Source: Bradyrhizobium diazoefficiens
Lineage (GTDB): Bacteria; Pseudomonadota; Alphaproteobacteria; Rhizobiales; Xanthobacteraceae
DNA length: 64,000 nt
Assembly (NCBI RefSeq): GCF_016599855.1
Contig: NZ_CP067041.1
Coordinates: 5,394,001 to 5,458,000, forward strand
Direction: 5' to 3'
The notes beneath the pieces are model-generated. The model was not told where the DNA came from. It saw only the letters and a program-made list of their open reading frames with translations, and made no database searches. Shown here one piece after another: positions 43,007 to 51,777 of this stretch. Positions within the stretch are counted from its first letter, which is position 1, and the number at the start of each line of letters is the position of its first letter. The translations under genes and the position numbers were made by a program.

Positions 43007-44362
43007 TGAACCTTCAATTCGCAATTTCCGGAAGGTCAGTCCCTGTCGAACCGATCCAAACATGAAGCGTCCAGGCACGACAAGGTCGTTGCGCCGGTCG
43101 GACCGGCACAGACGCTGTTGCGGCGGCTGGGGCCGGGCCTGATCACGGGGGCGGCCGACGACGATCCGTCGGGAATCGCCACCTATTCCCAAGCCGGCGC
43201 GCAGTTCGGCTACGGCCTGCTCTGGACGGTGTTTCTGACCACGCCCTTCATGATCGCGATTCAGCTCGTCAGCGCGCAGATCGGCCGGGTCACCGGCAAG
43301 GGGCTTGCAGCCAACGTGATGAGGCTCGCGCCGCGCTGGCTGGTGCTGGGGCTCGTGGCACTGCTCGTTGCCGCCAATACCTTCAATATCGCCGCCGACA
43401 TTGCCGCCATGGCCGAGGCGCTCTCGCTCGTCATCGGCGGGCTCAACCACGAGCATGCGCTGATCTTCGCGGCCGGCTCGACCCTGCTCCAGGTCTTCCT
43501 GCCCTATCGCCGCTATGCACCGGTGTTGAAATTCCTGACATTGACGCTGTTCGCCTATGTCGCGACCGCCTTTACCGTGGACATTCCGTGGAGCACCGCG
43601 CTGCTTGCCACAGTATGGCCCAAGGCGACCGTCAACGCCGATTATTTCATGATGGTGGTCGCGGTCCTCGGCACCACTATCAGCCCCTATCTCTTTTTTT
43701 GGCAAGCCTCCCAGGAGGTCGAGGAGATGAACCTTGGCAAGCGCGACAGGCCGCTACGCGAGGAGACACGACACGACGGCGATCCGGAACTCACGCGCAT
43801 CAAAATCGACACGACTCTCGGCATGCTGCTGTCGAACGGCATCGCCTTCTTCATCATTCTGACGACCGCCTCAGTGCTGAATGCCAACGGCGTCACCAAC
43901 ATCAGTTCGGCCACCCAGGCGGCCGAGGCGCTGCGGCCGCTCGCGGGCGACTTTACCTTCGTGCTGTTTGCGCTCGGCATCATCGGCACGGGCCTTTTGG
44001 CGATCCCGGTGCTGGCAGGCTCGGCGGCTTATGGCGTTGCGGAAGTTTTCGGCTGGCGCGCGACGCTGGAGGCCAAGCCTGAGAAGGCGGTCGGCTTTTA
44101 CACCATCATCGCCGCGGCAACCATCATCGGCTTCGGACTTGGCTTCACCGGGATCGACTCCATCCATATGCTGGTGTGGAGCGCTGTGATCAACGGCATC
44201 GTCGCCGTCCCTATCATGGCGATGATGATGATGATCGTCTCGAACGAAACGATCATGGGGCGCTTCAAGGCCCGATCACAGCTCGTCGCACTGGGATGGC
44301 TCGGCACTGCACTGATGGCGCTCGCCGTCCTCGCTTTGCTCGGCTCGTCCGTGATCGGCTGA
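43007..44362 (+). CDS. Nramp family divalent metal transporter
   Basis: An integral membrane protein with the Nramp TM1 motif in GADDDPSGIATYSQAGAQFG (the DPSG variant of the canonical DPG) and about ten to eleven hydrophobic segments. The TM6 region reads GIIGTGLLAIPVLAGSAAY, where many Nramps have MPH, so substrate choice may differ from classical Mn/Fe carriers. Start is uncertain: TTG 43118 gives 414 residues, but the frame is coding-like upstream (NRSKHEASRHDKVVAPVGPA) to TTG 43007, which I prefer. The 273 bp before it hold no gene. Confidence 0.8.
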
Positions 44363-44528
44363 GGCGAAGGGAACGCCGCCAGGCCGGCGACAGCGTCGCA
44401 GAGATTTGCGAAGCGATGGCGTGTGCGGGCTTCACGCCGATCCATCCTTAGCCTAGCAATTGTGGCTGGGCCCGGGCTTGCGACCGGGCCACAAAAGCAA
44501 CAACGCCCGGCCGGGCACAGGGAGCGAC

Positions 44529-45743
44529 ATGACAAAATCATCAAAAGCAACAAATCTCGAAATCCTCGCCTGCGACGCCGGCTGGAGGAACTATCACTTC
44601 GTCAAGGTGACGACCGAAGACGGCATCATTGGCTGGAGCGAGTTTGACGAGGGCTTTGGCTCGCCCGGCGTCGGCGCCGCGATCCAACGGCTGTCCGCCC
44701 GCGTGATCGGGCAGAACGTCTTTCAGCATGAGCGCGTCCATGCCGAGCTATTCGCGGCCACGCGCCCTGCCGCCGGTGGCGTGGTTGCGCAGGCGCTCGG
44801 CGCGATCGAAAATGCGTTGCTCGATGCGAAGGCGAAGTGTCTCGGCGTCCCCTGCTACGAGCTTCTCGGCGGCAAGATCCGCGACCGCGTCCGGGTGTAC
44901 TGGTCGCATTGCGCGACGTGGCGGATCAATCATTCCTCCTGGTACACGGCGCCGATCGAAAATCTCGACGGCGTCAAGGCGATGGGCCGCGAGGTCCGCG
45001 AGAAAAAATTCACCGCGCTCAAGACCAACATCTTCTCTTATGACGACGGTAGGCCGACCGGCTGGCGCCCCGGCTTCGGTTCACCATTCCTCCCCGAGAT
45101 CAATGTCGACCGCAAGAACCTGCGCGACCTGCGCATGCATCTTGAGGCCATCCGCGACGGGGCCGGCCCCGATATGGACATCCTCCTCGACTGCAACTTC
45201 AACGCCAAGACCGAAGGTTATCTGAAGATCCTGCGCGCGATTGCCGACCTCGACATGTTCTGGATCGAGATCGACAGCTTCAACCCGGAAGCGCTCGGCT
45301 ATATCCGAAGGCAGAGCCCGCACGCGATCTCCTCCTGCGAGACGCTGCTGGGTTTGCGCGAATTCCTGCCCTATTTCCACGAGCAGGCGACGGACGTGGC
45401 GATCATCGACACACCCTGGAATGGTGTGTGGCAGGCGATGAAGATTGCCTCGGCCGCCGATGCCTTCGAGGTCAACGTCGCGCCGCACAATTTCTACGGC
45501 CATCTCTGCTCGATGATGAATGCGCATTTCTGCGCGGCGGTGCCGAACCTGCGCATCATGGAGATCGACATCGATCGCCTCGCGTGGGACCGCGAGCTAT
45601 TCACGCATGAACCGGAGATCCAGAACGGTCATCTGATCATTCCGGACCGTCCGGGCTGGGGCACCGAGCCGAACGAGGAAGCCCTTCGTGCCCATCCGCC
45701 GAAGACGACCGCCGGGCTCCTCAACTACGGGCGCAAGGGCTGA
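44529..45743 (+). CDS. mandelate racemase/muconate-lactonizing (enolase superfamily) enzyme
   Basis: A 404-residue enolase-superfamily protein. The N-terminal capping domain (GIIGWSEFDEGFGSPGVGAAI) is followed by a TIM-barrel domain with candidate metal ligands in ILLDCNFNAK, FWIEIDSFN and SSCETLLGLREF, and a histidine in VNVAPHNFYGHL. The superfamily removes a proton next to a carboxylate; many members dehydrate sugar acids. The substrate is not deducible. ATG 44529 with AGGGAG is chosen; upstream in-frame sequence (from 44460) is noncoding-like. No obvious operon partners. Confidence 0.85.
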   Translation: MTKSSKATNLEILACDAGWRNYHFVKVTTEDGIIGWSEFDEGFGSPGVGAAIQRLSARVIGQNVFQHERVHAELFAATRPAAGGVVAQALGAIENALLDAKAKCLGVPCYELLGGKIRDRVRVYWSHCATWRINHSSWYTAPIENLDGVKAMGREVREKKFTALKTNIFSYDDGRPTGWRPGFGSPFLPEINVDRKNLRDLRMHLEAIRDGAGPDMDILLDCNFNAKTEGYLKILRAIADLDMFWIEIDSFNPEALGYIRRQSPHAISSCETLLGLREFLPYFHEQATDVAIIDTPWNGVWQAMKIASAADAFEVNVAPHNFYGHLCSMMNAHFCAAVPNLRIMEIDIDRLAWDRELFTHEPEIQNGHLIIPDRPGWGTEPNEEALRAHPPKTTAGLLNYGRKG

Positions 45744-45746
45744 CGC

Positions 45747-46043
45747 TTATGGCGTCACCGGGTTGACGGTCGGGGAGGTCTTCGGCCCCGGCCGTTCCGG
45801 CTCGATCGGCGATTTTGGTTCGGTCGGAAGCACCTTGGCACCGGCCGCCCGAGCGGCTTCGCCCGTGGTTGCGTACATCGCGACATGAGCTGGCTGCGTT
45901 TTGGCGCGGTTCCAGGGGCCGTGATCAACGATCAGCATCGCAGCAATGGTCACGCCGGCCACAATAAGCGCGATCACGCCGGGGTGGCGAAGCGCTGAGG
46001 ATATAGAGTTTGCGAACCGGTGAGTTGCCGTCGAAAGGCTCAT
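45747..46043 (-). CDS. hypothetical single-span membrane protein
   Basis: A 98-residue protein with one transmembrane helix near residues 22-40 (VIALIVAGVTIAAMLIV) and a proline-rich C-terminal tail (TEPKSPIEPERPGPKTSP). Convergent with the enolase-superfamily gene, 3 bp apart. No domain recognised; the tail is probably periplasmic or disordered. Confidence 0.6.
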   Translation of the reverse strand: MSLSTATHRFANSISSALRHPGVIALIVAGVTIAAMLIVDHGPWNRAKTQPAHVAMYATTGEAARAAGAKVLPTEPKSPIEPERPGPKTSPTVNPVTP

Positions 46044-46118
46044 AACTTTTCCTCTCGCAGATTAATCCAAACGCGGCCGGCGAGTTCCGGTTCCGATGAC
46101 CGACGCCGCCCGCCCGCG

Positions 46119-47096
46119 TCACTCGCCCGGCGAGATCGCGTTGCTGGGCGTCGGCCGGTCGGTGATCTGCTGGCCGAACAGGCTGCCGATCAATTCGACC
46201 GCGGTGCGTGCAGTGCGGCCGCGCTCATCCAGGAACGGATTGAGCTCGACGATGTCGACCGATCCCACCACGCCGGAATCGTGCAGCAATTCCATGATCA
46301 GATGCGCTTCACGATAGGTCGCCCCTCCCGGCACCGTGGTTCCGACGCCCGGGGCGACGGAAGGATCGAGAAAATCAACATCGAAGCTGACATGCAGCAC
46401 GCCGTTGCTTGCCTTGACGCGCTCGATGACGCGCCGGATCAGCACAGCTACGCCGAATTCGTCGATCTGGCGCATGTCGACAACCCTGATCCGGCGTGCA
46501 CGCATCAGCTCCTTTTCGAGCTTGTCGATCGATCGCGCGCCAAACAGGTCAAGCCTGTCGGGATCGATGGAGGCGCGAGGATCATCACCCAGAAGGCCAT
46601 CGAGGCCGGCCTCTCCGCAGAGGAACGCGGCCGACATGCCGTGCATATTGGCTGTGATCGTCGTCTCCGGCGTGTTGTAGTCGGCATGGGCGTCGAGCCA
46701 GAGCACGAACAGCTCGCGTCCGCGCTCCTGCCAATGTCGCGCCATCGCATTGACCGACCCCATCGACAGCGTGTGATCGCCGCCGAGGAAGATGGGCAGA
46801 GCGCCGGTCTGCGCGATCTCATACCCGCGACGACTGAGCACGCGCGTCCAGCGCTGGATTTCGCGGTAGTGATTGGCCTTCTGCGGCGGCCTGTCGGCGA
46901 GATCCCCGACCTTCGCGACGGAGAGGTCGCCGTAGTCGACGACCTCGAAATCCAGGCTTTCGAGCAGGGTTGCAAGGCCGGCAGTCCGCAGCGCCGCAGG
47001 GCCCATCAAGGTGCCGCGCTGCGAAGCGCCCATATCGATGGGCGCGCCCAGCAATGCAATGCGCCGGGCTCGATCCGCGATGATTCGATCGGTCAC
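46119..47096 (-). CDS. rocF: arginase
   Basis: A 325-residue ureohydrolase with all three Mn-binding motifs: GGDHTLSMG near residue 104, DAHADYNTPETT near 133 and SFDVDFLDP near 240, plus the arginase-type HGMS and a GGATYREAHL segment. It hydrolyses arginine to ornithine and urea. The HGM and DAHADxNTP pattern favours arginase over agmatinase. It stands alone on the minus strand. Confidence 0.88.
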   Translation of the reverse strand: MTDRIIADRARRIALLGAPIDMGASQRGTLMGPAALRTAGLATLLESLDFEVVDYGDLSVAKVGDLADRPPQKANHYREIQRWTRVLSRRGYEIAQTGALPIFLGGDHTLSMGSVNAMARHWQERGRELFVLWLDAHADYNTPETTITANMHGMSAAFLCGEAGLDGLLGDDPRASIDPDRLDLFGARSIDKLEKELMRARRIRVVDMRQIDEFGVAVLIRRVIERVKASNGVLHVSFDVDFLDPSVAPGVGTTVPGGATYREAHLIMELLHDSGVVGSVDIVELNPFLDERGRTARTAVELIGSLFGQQITDRPTPSNAISPGE

Positions 47097-47341
47097 GGCA
47101 ATCTCCCGAGATCAGCAAGGCTGCAACAGCGTAACAGAGATTCGCACCCGGCGTTTCACCGAGGAGCCGGAACAAATTCCCGCGCGCCGCATTTCCACTG
47201 CAAGGCCGGCACCCGCCGTTCCAAGACGGCGCCTGTCGCGGATAGCCAAAGGTCTCCGGGCCCGCTGTTCAAAACGAGCGCACGCGCGGATAGCCAAAGG
47301 TGCCGGCCTCAGTTGCTTCGTCAGATCTGGAGATCGCGAGC

Positions 47342-47602
47342 TTGAGCACGGACATACCGCAGTCCAATCCCCAGCCCGGCATGGCCGAGCGCACCATCGA
47401 TGCGGCGACCGACGCCTCCCACGCCATCGGCGAGGTCGCTGGAGGTTTACGTGCCGCCGTCGACCGCCTCACTTACGCGATCGATGAAGCGCGAAAACCC
47501 GGACGGCCGCTCTCGACACTGGCGGCGATCACGCGCGAAGCGCCCCTGGCGAGCCTGTTCATCGCTTTCCTCTTTGGCGTAGCGGTTGCGCGCCGGCGCT
47601 GA
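47342..47602 (+). CDS. hypothetical ElaB/DUF883-like membrane-anchored protein
   Basis: An 86-residue protein with a helical hydrophilic body (MAERTIDAATDASHAIGEVAGGLRAAVDRLTYAIDEA) and a C-terminal hydrophobic segment ending in a basic patch (LASLFIAFLFGVAVARRR). This is the general plan of the ElaB/YqjD tail-anchored family, which can bind ribosomes; similarity is by architecture only. TTG 47342 with GGAG upstream is chosen; GTG 47300 is possible. Two 17 bp direct repeats lie just upstream. Confidence 0.6.
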   Translation: MSTDIPQSNPQPGMAERTIDAATDASHAIGEVAGGLRAAVDRLTYAIDEARKPGRPLSTLAAITREAPLASLFIAFLFGVAVARRR

Positions 47603-47610
47603 CGGTCAGC

Positions 47611-50397
47611 TCAGGCGGCGCTGACAGCTTCGAGCTTGGCCGGCAGAAATTGCTTCTCGAACGCCTGGGCAGGCATCGGACGGCCGAAGAAATAGCCCTG
47701 CCCTTCCTCGCATCCCATGCTGACCAGGGAGTCCGCCGTGGCGCGGTTCTCGATGCCTTCGGCAACGACCGTCAGGCCGAGCTGCTTGCTGAGGCCGATG
47801 GTCGAGCCGACGATCGCGGCGTCGTCGGAATCCGCGAGCAGGTCGAGCACGAACGAGCGGTCGATCTTGAGCCCGTCAAGCGGAAACTTCTTCAGATAGC
47901 TCAGGCTTGCATAGCCCGTTCCGAAATCGTCGAACAGGATGCGGACACCGAGCTCCTGAATCCGCTTAAACATGTCGAGCACCCGGCTCTCGTCGTGCAG
48001 CAGGATGTCCTCGGTGACTTCGATCTCGAGCAGCGAGGGAGTAAGCCCCGTCGTCTTGAGCAACCCGGCAACCGAATGAGCGAGATCGCCGGAGTGGAGT
48101 TGCGATGGCGAGAGGTTGATTGCAACGCGCACAGCATTGCCCGACAACTCCCACGCGCGCGCTTGTCGGCCGGCGGTCTCCATCACCCAGTTCGCGATCC
48201 GCTCGGACAGTGCCGAGGTGTTGACCACGGGCATGAACTCTCCGGGCGAGAGGTACCCGCGCACCGGGTGCCGCCAACGGATCAGCGCTTCGGCTCCGAC
48301 CAAACCGCCATCGATCAGGCGAACCTGGGGTTGATAGAACAGTTCGAACTCACCGCGGTCCGCGGCAAGCGCCAATTCGCTCTCCAGTGTCAGCCGGTTC
48401 TCCAGCTCTTGCCTGATCGTGCTCTCGAATATCACGTGGCCGCCACGCCGCGTCAGCTTTGCCTTGCTCAGCGCAAGATGGCCATTGCTCAGGAGATCGT
48501 CGGCGGTATGCCCGCCTTCCGGATAGACGGCAACGCCGATGCTGATCCTGACCCTGTGCTGGCGCGAGCCCGTTGCGAGCGGCGCCTCGAACACGCGCGC
48601 AATTCGCTCGGCGAGTGCGGTCATCGTCTCGCCGGCGCCCGCGCAATCCAGCGCAATCGCAAACTCGTCACCGCTAAGCCGGGCGACGACCGCCTTGCTA
48701 CCGGCTTCGATCCGCAGGCGCTCGGCCACCGCCCGCAGCACGAGGTCGCCGGCTGAGTGTCCAAGCATGTCGTTGATCTGCTGAAAACCGTCGAGGCCAA
48801 GCACGAGCAACGCGACCTCGGACGGCCGCCGCTCCACGGCAGCGATCAGACCGGCGAGACCGGCATGCAGCGTGTTGCGGTTGGCAAGACCCGTCAGCAC
48901 ATCATACTCGGCAAGATATCTGACACGTTCGGCCTCGCGCTTGCGAACGGAAATGTCGCGCAGGATCGCGCCATATTGGAAGCCGTCCGTTCCTTGCCAA
49001 CCCGAGAAGCTCGCCTCGACCGGAAAGGTCTCGCCATTCTTGCGCCGACCTTCGAACTCGACGACGACGGCGCCGCCGGGGACCAGCAGCGCCTCACGCG
49101 CGGCGTCGCGCATGGCGAAGGTCTTTGTGCCGGCTTCCGCCGGCATCGCGCAAAGCGTTTCGAACGGGCGACCGATCATCTCGGTCGGCATATAGCCGAA
49201 GATCGCGCTCGCGCCGGGATTCCAGACCGTGATCCGGTGATCCTCGTCGGTGCAGACCAAACCATCGCCGAGCGCCATCGCGATGCGGTGAAAGCGGCTT
49301 TCGGCGATACGTCCCAGCAGGCTACGGAAATCGATCTCGTCCAGCGCGATCGCCGTCAGATAGGCGACGATCGCAATGTGGAACAGCGACGTGTCGATGA
49401 TGAACGGCCAATGCTCCTGCACAAGGATCGCAGTCAGTTCGATGCCTATTCCGGCAGCGATCAGGATCGCGACGCGGACACCCGGTGCGACACGGCGCCA
49501 TGAACACATCATCAGCAGGCAGATCATGCCGAGGCCGCCGATCATGCCGGCATCAGACGTACAGCGCAGCATCCGGTTCTGAAGGACCGATTCTGCCGCC
49601 AGGGCCTGGAGCACGGGCCCCGCGACGGTGCGACCGTTTGGGACACTGAACCGGTCGCCGAGTTCGAGCGCCGTGGCGCCGACAATGACCTTCTTGTCCC
49701 TCAGCTTGCCAAGCGCCGTGGCATCACCTCGCAGCACGTCGACATAGGAAACAATTGGAATAGATGCCGCTCGAATGCTGAAATCGATCAGGAAGGGCAG
49801 CCGCCGATTGACGTTCTGTCCTGCCAGCACGACGGCCATCGACGGTATCTGGGCATCGCCGAGCTTCTCGCCGACCGGGTAGCGGCGAACGAGCCCATCG
49901 GAAGCGACTGCGACATTGACGACGGCCGGCCACGATTGATTGCCGAAGGGCTTCAGGGGACGATTGATGTGAACCGCGCCACCATTTGGCGTCGGCTGCT
50001 TGAAGGACGGCAGGATCGTCGAGCCACCGACCTCCCGAAGCGCGGTGAGGAAGGCCTCGTCGGAGGCCGGATCCGAGGGCGTGCTGAAATCGATGTCGAA
50101 AGCCACGTCATGCGCGCCGGCAGCCTCGAGCCTGTGCAACAGGTCGGCGTGCAGGCGGCGCGGCCAGGGCCACACCCCGATCTGATCGATCGAGGGGGCA
50201 TCGATCGCCACCACGACGACGTTGCCGCTGGCGGAACGCGATTCCCAGGCGAAGCGGAGATCCGTAAGCGCGTTGCGAAGCGCGCCGTGCCACCCGGTGG
50301 AGAGCACGACCGCCAGCGCGATCACGACAAGAATATGCGGCCGATAGCGTTTCACCCGATCCTCCCGCGCGCGCTCGCTTCTGCGGGCGCGCCCCAT
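47611..50397 (-). CDS. CHASE2-PAS-GGDEF-EAL cyclic-di-GMP signalling protein
   Basis: A 928-residue sensor: N-terminal membrane helix, extracytoplasmic CHASE2 domain (NVVVVAIDAPSIDQIGVWPWPRRLHADLLHRLEAAGA), further membrane helices around residues 290-350, a PAS domain (NPGASAIFGYMPTEMIG), a GGDEF domain with the variant VARLSGDEFAIAL, and an EAL domain (GAEALIRWRHP, DDFGTGYASLSYLKKFPLDGLKIDRSFV, VAEGIE). The EAL residues look intact, so phosphodiesterase activity is likely; SGDEF leaves cyclase activity uncertain. It lies 20 bp downstream of the FecR-domain gene; CHASE2 proteins and FecR-domain proteins frequently occur together. Confidence 0.88.
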   Translation of the reverse strand: MGRARRSERAREDRVKRYRPHILVVIALAVVLSTGWHGALRNALTDLRFAWESRSASGNVVVVAIDAPSIDQIGVWPWPRRLHADLLHRLEAAGAHDVAFDIDFSTPSDPASDEAFLTALREVGGSTILPSFKQPTPNGGAVHINRPLKPFGNQSWPAVVNVAVASDGLVRRYPVGEKLGDAQIPSMAVVLAGQNVNRRLPFLIDFSIRAASIPIVSYVDVLRGDATALGKLRDKKVIVGATALELGDRFSVPNGRTVAGPVLQALAAESVLQNRMLRCTSDAGMIGGLGMICLLMMCSWRRVAPGVRVAILIAAGIGIELTAILVQEHWPFIIDTSLFHIAIVAYLTAIALDEIDFRSLLGRIAESRFHRIAMALGDGLVCTDEDHRITVWNPGASAIFGYMPTEMIGRPFETLCAMPAEAGTKTFAMRDAAREALLVPGGAVVVEFEGRRKNGETFPVEASFSGWQGTDGFQYGAILRDISVRKREAERVRYLAEYDVLTGLANRNTLHAGLAGLIAAVERRPSEVALLVLGLDGFQQINDMLGHSAGDLVLRAVAERLRIEAGSKAVVARLSGDEFAIALDCAGAGETMTALAERIARVFEAPLATGSRQHRVRISIGVAVYPEGGHTADDLLSNGHLALSKAKLTRRGGHVIFESTIRQELENRLTLESELALAADRGEFELFYQPQVRLIDGGLVGAEALIRWRHPVRGYLSPGEFMPVVNTSALSERIANWVMETAGRQARAWELSGNAVRVAINLSPSQLHSGDLAHSVAGLLKTTGLTPSLLEIEVTEDILLHDESRVLDMFKRIQELGVRILFDDFGTGYASLSYLKKFPLDGLKIDRSFVLDLLADSDDAAIVGSTIGLSKQLGLTVVAEGIENRATADSLVSMGCEEGQGYFFGRPMPAQAFEKQFLPAKLEAVSAA

Positions 50398-50417
50398 CGT
50401 CCCCCAAAGAAATCGCC

Positions 50418-51647
50418 CTAGTGTCCGTGACCATTCCCGTGGCCATTGCCGTTGCTGCCGTTCCCACCGCCATTTCCGTTGCCGTTACCGTTGTTTCCTT
50501 TGCCGTTACCGGTGGCGCCGCTGCTGCCGTTCCCGCCGTTGCCATTGCCGTCGGTCTTATTTCCGCTGCCGTTGCTGCCGCTGGAATTATCGCTGGTCGC
50601 ACCAGCGGTGGTCGCAACAGGGGTTGTTGCACTTGATGACGTCGATGAGGCACTGGCCCCGGATCCACTGCTGCTCACGGTGACCGTCGTGACGATCGAG
50701 CTGTTGGTCGCAGTGGTCGTGGTGCTCGACTTGCTATCGCTCCACACCGTCTCGGTGCTGGCGTTCGCGTTGCGCACGTGCCCGGCTGGGACGGCATCAC
50801 GGGCGAGCCCATGGGTGACCTTGTGGAAGTTCAGCTTGACCTCGCCAAGCGAGCTCGAGATGCGCTCCATGCCAGCCTTGGGCGGGTGAGCTCCGATTGC
50901 CTGGCGCGATGGCGCCGGCGCGCCAGCCGTCTTGATGCCATTGCCGATCGGTCCCAGCGCATGGATCGAATGGCCGTTCGCCGCGTTGCGCGGCGCCGAC
51001 AGACCCGACTTCGGCACGGGGATGCGCTCGATCGTCGATGCGCGCGGCTTACCTTGCTCGATCGGATTGAGCGTACCGGAACCGCTCAGGCTGAGACCGG
51101 GCTTGCCGTGCTCGAAGGCGGTGGCCACCTGTCCCGGCATCACCTGGGCGATCTGGCCGGTCTTGAAATCGGAGACCTCGACCTGCCCGCGGAGCACACC
51201 AACCTTGGTGCTGCCTGCACCCACCGTGACGCTGAAATGCGTTCCCTTGACCACGGCGGCGAGATAGGGCGTCTCGACCTCGAAATGCTTGACGTTGCGC
51301 TTCTCGACCTCGAGCAGGATCGAACCCGCCTGCTGGATGATGGTGGTCGAAAGTCCCTCCTTCTTCTCGGCCGGCACGCCGACCACCGAGTTGGGAGAGA
51401 TCAAAATCGTCTCCTCGCCACGAACGAGCAGCACGCGGCCGTTACGCCCGGTGCGAATGGTATCGCCCGGCTTCAGCGTCTCTTCCTGGTTCAACGACAC
51501 CTGCTGTGCGCCATTGGTGGCGAGCCAGACCTCGCCCGATGACTTGCTGACCAACCAGACGCCGTCATCCGCAGCGGATGCACGGGACGCCGTTCCCAGG
51601 ACAAGCGCTGCCATCAAGGCGCACCGCATTCCAATTCGGACAAGCAT
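50418..51647 (-). CDS. secreted FecR-domain protein with low-complexity Ser/Thr and Asn/Gly tail
   Basis: A 409-residue protein: signal peptide (about residues 1-25, ending SRASA), then a FecR domain (LKPGDTIRTGRNGRVLLVRGEETILISPNSVVG, then YLAAVVKGTHFSVTV). A long linker follows, then a Ser/Thr-rich stretch and a tail of Asn-Gly repeats ending GNGHGNGHGH. The tail looks like an extended surface or wall-exposed segment. It lies between the cyclic-di-GMP protein gene (20 bp downstream) and a divergent TpsB transporter gene. ATG 51647 gives a good signal peptide; an in-frame start at 51698 would bury it. Confidence 0.82.
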   Translation of the reverse strand: MLVRIGMRCALMAALVLGTASRASAADDGVWLVSKSSGEVWLATNGAQQVSLNQEETLKPGDTIRTGRNGRVLLVRGEETILISPNSVVGVPAEKKEGLSTTIIQQAGSILLEVEKRNVKHFEVETPYLAAVVKGTHFSVTVGAGSTKVGVLRGQVEVSDFKTGQIAQVMPGQVATAFEHGKPGLSLSGSGTLNPIEQGKPRASTIERIPVPKSGLSAPRNAANGHSIHALGPIGNGIKTAGAPAPSRQAIGAHPPKAGMERISSSLGEVKLNFHKVTHGLARDAVPAGHVRNANASTETVWSDSKSSTTTTATNSSIVTTVTVSSSGSGASASSTSSSATTPVATTAGATSDNSSGSNGSGNKTDGNGNGGNGSSGATGNGKGNNGNGNGNGGGNGSNGNGHGNGHGH

Positions 51648-51777
51648 GATGACCCCCCAGCGTGAGCTACTGCGAGCCTGATGCGTATCCGAAATCACTC
51701 AAGATTAGCTTAGCAGCAACCCGGGAGTCCGGCGGGCGCGTTAACCAATCGTTGACCATAAAAAACTATGAAAAATC

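Noticed and set aside
46020..47345. Plus-strand open frame of 441 codons across the arginase locus
   Set aside because: Arginase motifs are complete on the minus strand; the plus frame is Arg/His-rich with no domain.
50420..50640. Regularly repeating GC-rich sequence that could suggest a CRISPR array
   Set aside because: There are no spacers; it is the codon repetition of the Asn/Gly/Ser-rich tail of the FecR-domain protein.
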